NCBI RefSeq assembly: GCF_965223525.1
Contig: NZ_CBDCWX010000004.1
Location: forward strand, 248,001-312,000
DNA from: Leptofilum sp965223525
GTDB taxonomy: Bacteria; Chloroflexota; Anaerolineae; Promineifilales; Promineifilaceae
Direction: 5' to 3'
DNA length: 64,000 nucleotides
Shown: positions 16,956 through 25,318 of the stretch, in pieces
How the letters are laid out: each line of letters begins with the position of its first letter
Position numbering within the stretch: position 1 is the stretch's first letter
The notes under the pieces: model-generated
Database searches by the model: none
Told to the model about the DNA's origin: nothing
The model's input: the letters and a program-made list of their open reading frames with translations, nothing else
Position numbers and translations under genes: made by a program

Positions 16956-19013
16956 ATGCAGCAGCGCGAAATAGTGGATCATCCATTGCGTAAATGGCAA
17001 GAGACAACCTGGCTATTACTGGCGTTTCTGACTCCCCTATTTGTCAATTTATGGGTTGAACAGCAATTTGAAGCCTCAAAAATTTGGCTGTTGCGGACGT
17101 TGATTTGGCTGTTAGTTCTGCTGTGGTTTGCTGGCTGGATGACCAATTCCCGGCCAAAATCTCTTCCCCAACCTATAAAGACCGTCATTGTTATCCTCAT
17201 ACTTATACTTGCGCTTTCGACCGCCCTTAGCACGAATCATTTTATCGCTATCTTTGGCACGCTTGACCGGGCTAATGGCGCTTTGACGCACATAAGCTAC
17301 GTCTTGCTTTTTATTTGCGTTGCCACACAAATAGATGCTACAAGCAGTCGGCGGTTGATACAGGTTGCTATCTTAACGGCCGTTCCCATTAGCCTTTTTG
17401 GTCTGGCGCAAGCGGCTGGGTGGCAGCCACTCCCCGTTTTCACCGATGCCCGCAGTAACATCACAACAACACTTGGTCGGGCCAACTTTACCGGAGCCTA
17501 CCTGGCTTTGTTGCTGCCGCTGACGCTTACCGCTAGTCGGTCGGCCACAAACAAGTTGCAGCAACTTGGCTATGGATCACTTTTCTTGCTTGAACTTATT
17601 GTCATTGCTTTCACTCAGGCACGGGCAGCATGGATTGCCGCCGTTGTGGGGATTGGCCTGCTTTGGTGGTTTCAGGTTGCCCTTCGCTGGCCTGCAAAGG
17701 TTCGATGGCTGAGCGCATTGGCAGGCGTCGCCACGCTTGGCATAACATTACTCCTTCTTTTGCAGCGTGGCATTGCCAATGGCGGCTCCATTGTCGCTCG
17801 CTGGACGATTTGGCAGGCTTCGCTCCGACTACTCTGGCCTCGTTTATGGCTTGGCTACGGGGCAGATACGCTGGAACTACACTTCCCTTCAGTTTACCCA
17901 CCGCAGCTTGTTTATTATCAGGGGCGCGGCGTGGTTGTTGATCGGGCGCACAACTGGCTGCTTGACTGGTCGCTCAACTATGGCATCGTGGCCACGCTCT
18001 TTTTTATCTTCCTCATTTTTCTTGTTTTGCGGCTGGGTTGGCGACAATTGGCAGAGCCAGAAGATGGAGTTTCTCAACAGCTTGAAGCTTTGCCCCATCG
18101 CTGGGTGGCGGCTTGTATGGCAGCCGCCTGCGCCCAGCTTGTTGGCAATTTGTTTTTGTTTGAGGTGGCGGCAACGGCCGTTCTCTTCTGGCTGTTGATG
18201 GGCATCATCACAGCAGCAGCTCTACCACCCAACCCGCAAACGATTCCTCTTGCTTCACCTAGCTCTATTAAACAGCTTGCTATTGTGGTGGGCATTTTTG
18301 TATTGGTTTGGGCAGTTTGGCAAAGCAATCTGCGCCCGTTGCTGGCCGATAGTTATAGTTGGCGAGGCACACAGGCCTTGTTTCAGGGAAATCCTTCGGC
18401 CGCATTGGTAGCTTATGAAACGGCCGTTCACTATCAACCCAACCGTGCCGCTTATCATGTGGCTATGGCCCTGACTGCCGCGCAAGTTGGCAATTTTGCA
18501 CAAGCTGAAGCGGCGATGGGTGAAGCAATCGCCCTACGCCCGGCCAATCCTGTTTTGTACACCCAACTTGCTGCCATTTATGCCCATGAAGCAACAGTCA
18601 CGCCAGAGAAAATCGAACTGGCTTATGGAGCTTATGAGCAGGCGATTGCCCTTGCGCCAACAATTGCCCTTACCCATCAGCAATATGCCGATCTGGCACT
18701 GCGAATTGGTGATGAAGCGACTGCACTGCGGCAAGCCCAGCAGGCGGTTGATCTGGATGCAACGGATGGCATGGCCTATGGTATTTTGGGCTGGGTACAG
18801 TTACAAAGTGGCGAACTTGCCGCGGCACAAAGTGCCTTTGAGCAAGCTGTGAAGTGGCAGCCGTATTTGGCCGATTTTCACCTGGGACTGGCCACCGTTT
18901 ACGCCCAACAAGGTGAATTTGCAGCGGCGTGTCAGGCGTTGCAGCACAGCCTAGTACTTGATCCAGCCTATGCGCCTGCTTTGGCCTTGCAACTGCAAAT
19001 GCAGGAAAAATAG
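16956..19013 (+). CDS. O-antigen ligase/polymerase-like protein with TPR domain
   Basis: A 685-residue membrane protein. About 12 transmembrane helices occupy residues 10-465, with the Wzy/WaaL-type core (FTQARAAWIAAVVGIGLLWW and the large loop WPRLWLGYGADTLELHFP, ending in RAHNWLLDWSLNYG). Residues about 490-685 are tetratricopeptide repeats (AYETAVHYQPNRAAYHVAMA; QAQQAVDLDATDGMAYGILG). This layout is typical of bacterial glycan ligases or polymerases acting on the outer face of the membrane. The start at ATG 16956 has AGAGG nearby; TTG 16902 is a longer alternative. No sugar-transferase genes are adjacent, so the glycan or protein target is not known. Confidence 0.8.
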   Translation: MQQREIVDHPLRKWQETTWLLLAFLTPLFVNLWVEQQFEASKIWLLRTLIWLLVLLWFAGWMTNSRPKSLPQPIKTVIVILILILALSTALSTNHFIAIFGTLDRANGALTHISYVLLFICVATQIDATSSRRLIQVAILTAVPISLFGLAQAAGWQPLPVFTDARSNITTTLGRANFTGAYLALLLPLTLTASRSATNKLQQLGYGSLFLLELIVIAFTQARAAWIAAVVGIGLLWWFQVALRWPAKVRWLSALAGVATLGITLLLLLQRGIANGGSIVARWTIWQASLRLLWPRLWLGYGADTLELHFPSVYPPQLVYYQGRGVVVDRAHNWLLDWSLNYGIVATLFFIFLIFLVLRLGWRQLAEPEDGVSQQLEALPHRWVAACMAAACAQLVGNLFLFEVAATAVLFWLLMGIITAAALPPNPQTIPLASPSSIKQLAIVVGIFVLVWAVWQSNLRPLLADSYSWRGTQALFQGNPSAALVAYETAVHYQPNRAAYHVAMALTAAQVGNFAQAEAAMGEAIALRPANPVLYTQLAAIYAHEATVTPEKIELAYGAYEQAIALAPTIALTHQQYADLALRIGDEATALRQAQQAVDLDATDGMAYGILGWVQLQSGELAAAQSAFEQAVKWQPYLADFHLGLATVYAQQGEFAAACQALQHSLVLDPAYAPALALQLQMQEK

Positions 19014-19104
19014 GTTAGCCCGCGTTCATCGTTAATGGGTAACCTCTGTATTGTGATGTTAGCTTTTCGTAATGGACTGTAGAGCATTTCTACAAGGAGA
19101 TAAC

Positions 19105-20595
19105 ATGAAAACCCAACGCTTATTCCCTCAAATTTTCGTCGTCGCTATTGGATTATTGTTGCTGGGTGGGCTAGGCGCCTATTGGCCCACGTTGGTTGGT
19201 GCAAAGCCACTTGAAGATCCGCTTGCACCAGCGGCAACAGTTGGTGATGGCATCACATACCAAGGCTACCTCACCGATGAAAATGGCGTGCCGCTGAATG
19301 GCCCAGTGACCATGCGCTTTATCATTTTCAATGATGCCGTTGCTGGTTCTACCTTGTGGGACAGCGGCGATATCAATGTGACTGTCAATGATGGTTTGTT
19401 TGACACTTATCTCCCTATCGACACAGATATTTTCAATGGTGAAGAGCTGTGGGTTTCTCAAATTGTTGATGGTGAAACGTTAACGCCGCGTCAGGAGATA
19501 GCGCCGGTGCCGATGGCACATACCTTACGACCCGGTGCCATAATTAAAGGCACCGCCAATGCCCTGCCCAATAATTACCTACTTGATGTACAGATGAATA
19601 ACGACGTCTTTGCCTTTAACCGTGGGGCGATCACAGGGCAATCAACAACAGGTAATGCGATCTATGGGTTGGCTAATACCGGTCGTGCCATTTATGGCCA
19701 AACTCAAGATGGCTATGCCATCTATGGCTTTGATGGTGGCAGCAATGCCAACCAGGGCTATGCTGGCTATTTTTACAGTACAAATGGCGTTGGTGTCTAT
19801 GGCTATAGCAATGGCAATCGAGCGCATCCCAATATTTATGCTCCGGGTGTTTATGGGCAGAGTAATCAGGGCGTGGGGGTGTACGGCCGTGGCGACACCT
19901 CCAACAGCCATAGTTGGTACAACCAGGGTGGCTATTTTGTCGGGGGCAAAGGTCTTTATGCCCTGGGAACAGACTCAGCAGGTGAAACGGGCTATGGTGC
20001 ACAAATTTATAGCAGCAACTATCGTGGCATGTATGTTTACAGCCTTAGCGGCCATTACGATGCCTATTTTGCTGGTACTGGTGGCATCTTTGTCAATGGC
20101 ACTGTCGTTGATAGTGTGGCAAACAGTACCTCGCTGGCCGTTAATTTGGGCGAGACCACGATTGCAGCAGGGGATTTAGTAGCCATGGTTGGTGTAGCAC
20201 CGTCTCCCAGTGGAGATATGACGATGTTAGCCGTTGCCAAAGTTGATGCAACAAATCAGAGCGCAGTTATTGGTGTAGCGGTAGAAGCATATACGGCCGA
20301 GACTATTACCCATGACGACGGCTCGCAAACAGTCGGCTTTTCCTCAACAAGCGGGGCAATCACTCCCAACAGCTACCTTACCATTATCACAGAGGGGTTG
20401 GCACCCGCAGTGAATGTATCTAGTTTAGCTCTTGTGACAAATGGCGCTATTGGCGACAAAGTCTCACTTGCCCCAACAACAAACGGGGAGATGGCACTAT
20501 CTCTTAGCGAGAGTGGTGGGATTGTGGTGGGCAAGATGGCTGGCCAAATCGACGAAGAAAGTGGCACCGTCCCTATGTTTATTGACATTGATTAG
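19105..20595 (+). CDS. Secreted repeat protein with tail-fibre-like N-terminal domain
   Basis: A 496-residue protein with a signal peptide (residues 1-40) and AAGGAG seven bases before ATG. Residues about 45-150 match the beta-rich domain seen at the start of many bacterial tail-fibre-like secreted proteins (TYQGYLTDENGVPLNGPVTM, then VNDGLFDTYLP and APVPMAHTLRPG). Residues about 170-330 are short Gly/Tyr repeats (AIYGLANTG, AIYGQTQDG, VGVYGYSNG, PGVYGQSNQG, VGVYGRGD), likely a beta-solenoid. The C-terminal 150 residues form a further beta-rich domain. It probably forms an extracellular fibre or adhesin. There are no phage genes around it. It is followed at ten bases by a short secreted protein. 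Confidence 0.7.
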   Translation: MKTQRLFPQIFVVAIGLLLLGGLGAYWPTLVGAKPLEDPLAPAATVGDGITYQGYLTDENGVPLNGPVTMRFIIFNDAVAGSTLWDSGDINVTVNDGLFDTYLPIDTDIFNGEELWVSQIVDGETLTPRQEIAPVPMAHTLRPGAIIKGTANALPNNYLLDVQMNNDVFAFNRGAITGQSTTGNAIYGLANTGRAIYGQTQDGYAIYGFDGGSNANQGYAGYFYSTNGVGVYGYSNGNRAHPNIYAPGVYGQSNQGVGVYGRGDTSNSHSWYNQGGYFVGGKGLYALGTDSAGETGYGAQIYSSNYRGMYVYSLSGHYDAYFAGTGGIFVNGTVVDSVANSTSLAVNLGETTIAAGDLVAMVGVAPSPSGDMTMLAVAKVDATNQSAVIGVAVEAYTAETITHDDGSQTVGFSSTSGAITPNSYLTIITEGLAPAVNVSSLALVTNGAIGDKVSLAPTTNGEMALSLSESGGIVVGKMAGQIDEESGTVPMFIDID

Positions 20596-20605
20596 GAGGC
20601 CAACC

Positions 20606-20902
20606 ATGAAAATACAGCGTAAACTTTTGCTCTTTGCTATGGTGCTTCTGCTATTTTCTATGGGGATGGTGGTGGCACAGTCGTCAACAAATTATCGTGT
20701 GCCTCGCTCGGTTATATCCAGCGGCGGTACGGCCGATTCTGCCAATTACACGGTTACGGCCGCTATTGGGCAGCCTGTTACTGGCATAATTGATGGCTCC
20801 AACTACAAGGGATCGATTGGTTTTTTGCTTCCTGCTTATGACCTTATTTCTCCTCCAGGGGGGTCTGGACATATGGTTTATTTTCCCATAGTAATGAGGT
20901 AG
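20606..20902 (+). CDS. Short secreted protein ending in Y-F-P-I motif
   Basis: A 98-residue protein: signal peptide (1-24, KIQRKLLLFAMVLLLFSMG), then a compact domain with STNYRVPRSVISSGGTADSA, NYTVTAAIGQPVTG and YKGSIGFLLP, and a final linker ending HMVYFPIVMR. The domain is the kind that occurs, usually near the C-terminus, in many secreted Chloroflexota proteins. AGGAGG eight bases before ATG fixes the start; a longer reading of the frame runs through the preceding gene. It is the last gene of the run with the tail-fibre-like protein and may be secreted with it. Confidence 0.7.
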   Translation: MKIQRKLLLFAMVLLLFSMGMVVAQSSTNYRVPRSVISSGGTADSANYTVTAAIGQPVTGIIDGSNYKGSIGFLLPAYDLISPPGGSGHMVYFPIVMR

Positions 20903-21038
20903 GACAGTGACCAGCAGCGGGGCTGAGTTTCTTGCGTTGGCTGCGGATGACGAGTTTGTAAATAGGTCAATAGAAACGGGTATGTGAGCAGGTTTGCCGC
21001 TTGTCAGGCTGTTGGTTAGCTTTTACAATGTGACCACG

Positions 21039-22265
21039 ATGAGACAATCTAAGCTGCTGGCTACCCAATTACAAAAACGCGATCCCAATGCCTGGACAGC
21101 CTTGCTGCGTGAGCAAATGGAAACAAAAGAGCTGGTAGTAACGGCCGTTTCTGCCAATCCTATTCGCCCCAGAAACAAGAACAGCCGCCGCACAACCCGC
21201 TACTTACTTGCCCTAGCTGGTCACTCCGACCCCATTACGCTTATTGGGCGGCACATTAGCGCCACCGAGGCACTTTTTTACAGCCAGTTTTCGCTGCGCC
21301 TTACCAAGCTAGCACCCCAATGTTTCTTTTTGCATCAGCCAGAACCGGGCAGTGATGGCTGGGCTGTTTTGGATGATCTGCCCGACGATATTCTCCCTAG
21401 CCGCTGGTCTGTGGATGATGTCAGCGGGATTATAGAGAAAATGGCATATCAACATGCTGCCTTTAGCGATCAGGTTGATGATCTTGTAAACGCTGGCTTC
21501 GCGTTACTGTTGGATCGCAAAGCGTATCAATGGGATACATTGGCGGTGGAGCAAGCGGTTTATTTTGAGGAAGGGCCAGCCGCGATTTTGTCTGAACATG
21601 CGTTAACGCAGTCTGGGCAACTGGCACCGCGTTTTTTACAGGCAGCGAATGGCCTGGTGGTGATGCGCGACTTGGGCGGCTGGCCGGGTATTTTGGGGGA
21701 AACGCATTTAACGGCTGTTTCCGATTTGCTAGATGACCCTGTGCCACTGCTGGAACCGCTGCGCCAGTTGCCAGCTACCTTGCTTCATGGCGATCCCAAT
21801 AACTTTAACTGGCGCGTTACCGTGTTTGATGACCAGCGTTTGGCTGCTTGGCAAACGGCCGCTATTGGCCCAGGCATTTGTGATCTGGTGTGCTTTATTG
21901 AGCAGTTTAGCCTGTTGGAAGATGCAGAAAGCGGAATGCTTAAAACGCGGCCGTTGTGGCCCATAAACGAAGAAACAATGATTGACACCTACATGCTGGC
22001 GCTATCGCAACGATTAGGCTCCCGCGTGAATACAAGAGCCCTGCGCCAGGCGATTCCGGCGGCACGCTGCCTGTATGTTCTTACCAACTGGTTTCCCCAC
22101 TTTGCTACCTGGTTTGAAGAGATGCCCAACAAGTTCACTTGGCAAAAGATAAACCGCATGGCGCTTAGCGAGTTTGCCGACACGCCTTTACATGGATTTA
22201 TGCAGTTACGGCCGTATCTCTCTGGCGTCTTCGAGCGTTTTCTGCTGGCGTATCGTTCCCTCTAA
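21039..22265 (+). CDS. Aminoglycoside-phosphotransferase-like (APH fold) kinase
   Basis: A 408-residue protein with the protein-kinase-like fold of small-molecule kinases. The catalytic loop LLHGDPNNFNW (about residues 250-260) gives the HGD base and the metal-binding Asn, and the following VFDDQRLAAWQTAAIGPGIC corresponds to the metal-binding Asp strand, here with variant residues. The N-terminal lobe contains a glycine-poor nucleotide loop. Members phosphorylate sugars, choline, amino alcohols or antibiotics; which one applies is not clear. The start at ATG 21039 is chosen over an upstream TTG. It stands between the secreted pair and a DUF456 gene. Confidence 0.7.
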   Translation: MRQSKLLATQLQKRDPNAWTALLREQMETKELVVTAVSANPIRPRNKNSRRTTRYLLALAGHSDPITLIGRHISATEALFYSQFSLRLTKLAPQCFFLHQPEPGSDGWAVLDDLPDDILPSRWSVDDVSGIIEKMAYQHAAFSDQVDDLVNAGFALLLDRKAYQWDTLAVEQAVYFEEGPAAILSEHALTQSGQLAPRFLQAANGLVVMRDLGGWPGILGETHLTAVSDLLDDPVPLLEPLRQLPATLLHGDPNNFNWRVTVFDDQRLAAWQTAAIGPGICDLVCFIEQFSLLEDAESGMLKTRPLWPINEETMIDTYMLALSQRLGSRVNTRALRQAIPAARCLYVLTNWFPHFATWFEEMPNKFTWQKINRMALSEFADTPLHGFMQLRPYLSGVFERFLLAYRSL

Positions 22266-22332
22266 CTTCTGCGACGATTCTTCATCCCCTGCGTACAGGT
22301 CACCGATATAAAATGCAAATTTTGGAGGCGTT

Positions 22333-22827
22333 GTGACTCAATTTTTTGGAGCCTTATCAACAGGCGTTGTTATTTTTTTATTGCTTCTGAGTCTGGTTGG
22401 TACGTTGATACCGATTATCCCCGGTGTGCTGCTGATGTGGGTGATTGTTTTTATCTATGCGCTGGTGGATGGATTTACGGCCGTTTCCACCACGTCTTTC
22501 ATCATCATTAGCCTCATTACTCTCGTCACCGGTACTTCAGATATTTGGCTGACGCTGTTTGGCACCAAGAAAGGAGGGGCATCTGTCAAATCTATGCTTA
22601 TTGGCACGGTTGGCGCAGTGGTTGGCTCCTTCTTACTCCCCATTGTTGGTACCATTGCCGGTTACATTGGCGGTCTGCTGCTAGGAGAATATTGGCAGCA
22701 CGGTGATTGGGAAGTGGCTAAAAAAGCAGGTTTTGGCGGTTTGGCTGGCTGGGGCGTCGCCACCGTCATCCAGTTTGTCGGCGGCATTTTTATCTTTGCA
22801 ATCTTCTTATGGCAGGTGATATTCTAG
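22333..22827 (+). CDS. DUF456 family membrane protein
   Basis: A 164-residue protein with four to five hydrophobic helices and the Gly-rich DUF456 pattern (LVGTLIPIIPGVLLMW near the N-terminus, GTIAGYIGGLLLGEYW near 115). It starts at GTG with GGAGG upstream. DUF456 proteins are small integral membrane proteins with no known role. It is followed by another small membrane protein after 56 bases containing a family D repeat. Confidence 0.8.
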   Translation: MTQFFGALSTGVVIFLLLLSLVGTLIPIIPGVLLMWVIVFIYALVDGFTAVSTTSFIIISLITLVTGTSDIWLTLFGTKKGGASVKSMLIGTVGAVVGSFLLPIVGTIAGYIGGLLLGEYWQHGDWEVAKKAGFGGLAGWGVATVIQFVGGIFIFAIFLWQVIF

Positions 22828-22845
22828 ACGTAATTGGTAAGCAGG

Positions 22846-22876
22846 TTATTGACATAATTACTCAATTACTCATATA
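22846..22876. repeat. Interspersed repeat, family D (ATTACTCAATTACT type)
   Basis: A short copy of the AT-rich word TAATTACTCAATTACT, also found at 25268-25318 and around 53230-53310. It directly precedes a small membrane-protein gene and overlaps an AT-rich sequence (TATAAA 22873-22878) that could serve as its -10. Confidence 0.5.
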
Positions 22877-22883
22877 AAACAGT

Positions 22884-23255
22884 ATGGATTTAGCAGAATT
22901 TTTACGCAACTTTGGCATTACATTGCTCACCCTCATGGGTGTGGCGCTTGTTTTGGCGCTGCTGCTGTTGGCAATTGTGTGGCGGCAGGTGAAGCGCATT
23001 GACATTCCCCCAAACGCCACCTTTGGCGAGACGCTGTTACTCACACCATTTTTAGTAGTGCTCATGATCGATCTGCTCGATTTTGCACTGGACTTTTTAG
23101 CAGCGCCTATCGCTTGGATTCTTTTAGATAGATTGGGTCTCAAAGCATTGCGGGGCGTTTCTGTTGTTGAAACATTGATTCCACTCACCCAAGCCATCCC
23201 CACCATGACCATCGCCTGGATTTGGGTTCGCCTCTTCCCAGGAACCATTCAATAA
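22884..23255 (+). CDS. Hypothetical small membrane protein
   Basis: A 123-residue protein with an N-terminal transmembrane helix (about 10-33, ITLLTLMGVALVLALLLLAI), a polar stretch, and two further hydrophobic helices. No family is recognised. There is no Shine-Dalgarno before ATG; TATAAA lies five bases upstream, so the transcript may be leaderless. It converges on the DUF218 gene with only five bases between stop codons. Confidence 0.6.
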   Translation: MDLAEFLRNFGITLLTLMGVALVLALLLLAIVWRQVKRIDIPPNATFGETLLLTPFLVVLMIDLLDFALDFLAAPIAWILLDRLGLKALRGVSVVETLIPLTQAIPTMTIAWIWVRLFPGTIQ

Positions 23256-23260
23256 ATAGT

Positions 23261-23755
23261 CTACTCCGCTGACTCCCACGCTTTTTGCAACTTTTGCAGC
23301 GATTGCACCTCGTGCTTTTGCAGTTTGTCTAGCGTTGCCTCGTCAACCTGGTTTGGCGCAGGCAGAAAGTCTATGTTTGTCCCCTGAAATACCCGGCTAA
23401 AAATGTACTTAACCCGACGCATGTGGAATTCAGAACTGATCACAATTATCTGTGAGGCTTTTACCTCATTTGCTACCTTTTTGGCACAGATAGCGTCTTC
23501 CACTGTGTTGGAACTGTTGGTATGCGGCAGAATCTGGTTGGCACTGATGCCGTTTGCCAATAAATAGGCCGTCAAATATTGTCCGTGCGATATCTCTGTT
23601 GTGTTAAAGTGAGCACCGAAGGCCCCAGTTGGCAGTACAACCCACGCATCATTTTCATTTAGAAAGCGAACGGCCGTATCTGCCCGACTAATAGCTACAG
23701 GAGACAGATTGCCTTCACGATCATTTTCATTGCCCAGCAGCACTACAATTTTCAA
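23261..23755 (-). CDS. DUF218 / YdcF-like protein
   Basis: A 164-residue DUF218 protein, the family of YdcF and ElyC/SanA, which act in envelope metabolism or bind nucleotides. Motifs: LLGNENDREG at the N-terminus, a SRADTAVRFL helix, NSSNTVEDA around residue 95 and ISSEFHMRRVKYIF around 120. A TTG start at 23753-23755 preceded by GAGGAG fits the family; a longer reading would overlap the next gene. It lacks the signal/anchor helix common in the family, so this one may be cytoplasmic. Confidence 0.75.
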   Translation of the reverse strand: MKIVVLLGNENDREGNLSPVAISRADTAVRFLNENDAWVVLPTGAFGAHFNTTEISHGQYLTAYLLANGISANQILPHTNSSNTVEDAICAKKVANEVKASQIIVISSEFHMRRVKYIFSRVFQGTNIDFLPAPNQVDEATLDKLQKHEVQSLQKLQKAWESAE

Positions 23756-23778
23756 AAAACTGTCTCCTCTATTTACAA

Positions 23779-24099
23779 TTACTGTTTGCTTTCGATAAAG
23801 GCGCGTGCTGCAGAGATAAGCTGCTGCCACAGGTCAGTATCCCGATTGGGGATGGAAACCCACTCTTTGAAGCGACGGCCGTTTGGCGCAAAAGGCTCCC
23901 CTACTTCCGTTTCAATCAAATCGAGAACCCGTTCAGCAGGCAGCTTCACAATCAAATCCCCCGTCTTATGATGCACCGAGGCGAAAAAGTCCCCATTCAC
24001 CCGCAGACACGGAAAGCCCATCATTGTGCTTTTGGTGACACTGTCATCATTTAATAAGGGTGTTGCCAAATCCCAGAATAAACCATCATCTTCACTCAT
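23779..24099 (-). CDS. TfoX / MmcQ-YjbR-like small protein
   Basis: A 106-residue protein with STMMGFPCLRVNGDFFASVH, a LIVKLPAERV strand and EPFAPNGRRFKEWVSIPNRD. This matches the small alpha/beta fold shared by TfoX N-terminal and MmcQ/YjbR-like proteins, whose role is not settled. GGAG precedes ATG. It lies 23 bases upstream of the DUF218 gene in the same direction and is likely cotranscribed. Confidence 0.6.
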   Translation of the reverse strand: MSEDDGLFWDLATPLLNDDSVTKSTMMGFPCLRVNGDFFASVHHKTGDLIVKLPAERVLDLIETEVGEPFAPNGRRFKEWVSIPNRDTDLWQQLISAARAFIESKQ

Positions 24100-24209
24100 T
24101 GCATTTTCTCCGAACTTGCTTGCTCAAGGTAGTTGCTCAGGTCAAATAATAGCACACATGTACTAATTCTGGAAGAGTGCTTTAGGGATTTGCTAAAGAA
24201 ATGGCACGA

Positions 24210-24242
24210 AGGTGACAGGCTCTTTTAAAGAGCCTGTCACCT
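24210..24242. terminator. 16-bp palindromic hairpin
   Basis: AGGTGACAGGCTCTTT (24210-24225) and its exact complement (24227-24242) with one base between form a long hairpin between the 3' end of the first M42 gene and the TfoX-like gene. It resembles the GGTGACAGG...CCTGTCACC repeats known from intergenic regions of many bacteria. For the M42 gene it lies right after the stop and could end transcription; no T run is seen. Confidence 0.55.
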
Positions 24243-24249
24243 GGAGAAT

Positions 24250-25242
24250 TTATAGTTTGATAGGCTTGCTTAGGATTTCGACAAGGAGCTTGACGGAGTT
24301 TTCTACATCGTCGGCGTGGACAGTTTCGCTTTGGGTGTGGACGTAGCGGCAGGGGATGGAGATGCAGCCAGCCGCCGCGCCGCCGTTGGCAATTTGGATG
24401 GAGCGGGCATCCGTAGAACCGCCGGTGAGCACCTCTAGCTGGTAAGGAATTTCAGCTTCTTCGGCGCGCTGCTTCATCAGGCGCACCAGCCCGGTGTGGG
24501 CAATCATGCCGCTGTCTTTCACCTTGATGGCCGTGCCTTTGCCCAAATCAATGGCGATGGGGGTTGGTTCTGGCGTGTCGCCAGCCAGGGTCACGTCCAG
24601 AGCAATGCCCACATCGGGGTCGAGCATGTTGGCGGCAGCTTGTGCGCCGCGCGTGCCGACTTCTTCCTGCACGCTGAACACAAAATAGACGTCGTGGGGT
24701 GTTTTCTTGAGCCGCTTCATCGCTTCGATGGCGACAACGCAGCCGATGCGGTCATCCATGCTTTTGGCGCTGAGATGTTTGTCTTGAACCATAAACTCAC
24801 GCACAAATCCCACCGCATCCCCCACCTTTACCGGACAATCTTCCTTGCTGGTGGCACCTACATCAATGTAATGCTTTTCTAGCCCGTGTACCTTGCCGCG
24901 GTCTGTGATGCGGTCGCTGGCGATGATGCCGATACGGCCGTCCCCAAACTGTACCCGGCTGCCCAACAGCGTATGCGGGTAAATGCCGCCAATGTTGGTG
25001 AAGCGGCAAAAGCCGTCGTCGGTAATGTGCGAAATCATCAGCCCGATTTCATCCATGTGGGCGGCAACCATCACTTTGAGGCCATCTCTGGTTCCTTTTT
25101 TGTGGGCAATGAGGTTGCCCATCGCATCCACCGAAATATCATCGGCAAATTTTTCGATTTCGGGTCGAATGAGGTCCCGCATTTGGTCTTCAAAGCCCGA
25201 AGGGCCGTAAGCTTCAACTAATTTTTTGATTAAATCGTTCAT
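24250..25242 (-). CDS. M42 family aminopeptidase (copy 1)
   Basis: A 330-residue metallo-aminopeptidase of the M42 family (glutamyl aminopeptidase / TET type), which forms large dodecameric cytosolic assemblies that trim peptides left by proteases. Metal and catalytic motifs: VAAHMDEIGLM, MDDRIGCVVAIEA, FSVQEEVGTRGA, and DVTLAGD; a late CRYVHTQSE supplies the final His ligand. GAGGAAAA before ATG sets the start. It is the last of three adjacent M42 genes in the same direction. The copies are diverged, so they may make mixed complexes or differ in substrate. Confidence 0.92.
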   Translation of the reverse strand: MNDLIKKLVEAYGPSGFEDQMRDLIRPEIEKFADDISVDAMGNLIAHKKGTRDGLKVMVAAHMDEIGLMISHITDDGFCRFTNIGGIYPHTLLGSRVQFGDGRIGIIASDRITDRGKVHGLEKHYIDVGATSKEDCPVKVGDAVGFVREFMVQDKHLSAKSMDDRIGCVVAIEAMKRLKKTPHDVYFVFSVQEEVGTRGAQAAANMLDPDVGIALDVTLAGDTPEPTPIAIDLGKGTAIKVKDSGMIAHTGLVRLMKQRAEEAEIPYQLEVLTGGSTDARSIQIANGGAAAGCISIPCRYVHTQSETVHADDVENSVKLLVEILSKPIKL

Positions 25243-25261
25243 CTTTTCCTCGATAATTGGG

Positions 25262-25318
25262 AGTGAGTGTCTAAACGATAATTAAGTAATTACTCAATTA
25301 CTTAATTATCGTTTACTA
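25262..25318. repeat. Interspersed repeat, family D
   Basis: CGATAATTAAGTAATTACTC is followed by its near complement (AATTACTTAATTATCG), giving a long AT-rich hairpin in the gap between M42 copies 1 and 2. The right end supplies the last codon and the stop of copy 2. Confidence 0.6.

Noticed and set aside
19105..20595. Prophage tail-fibre gene
   Set aside because: The protein has a signal peptide and no phage genes lie nearby; the N-terminal domain is shared by many secreted bacterial proteins.
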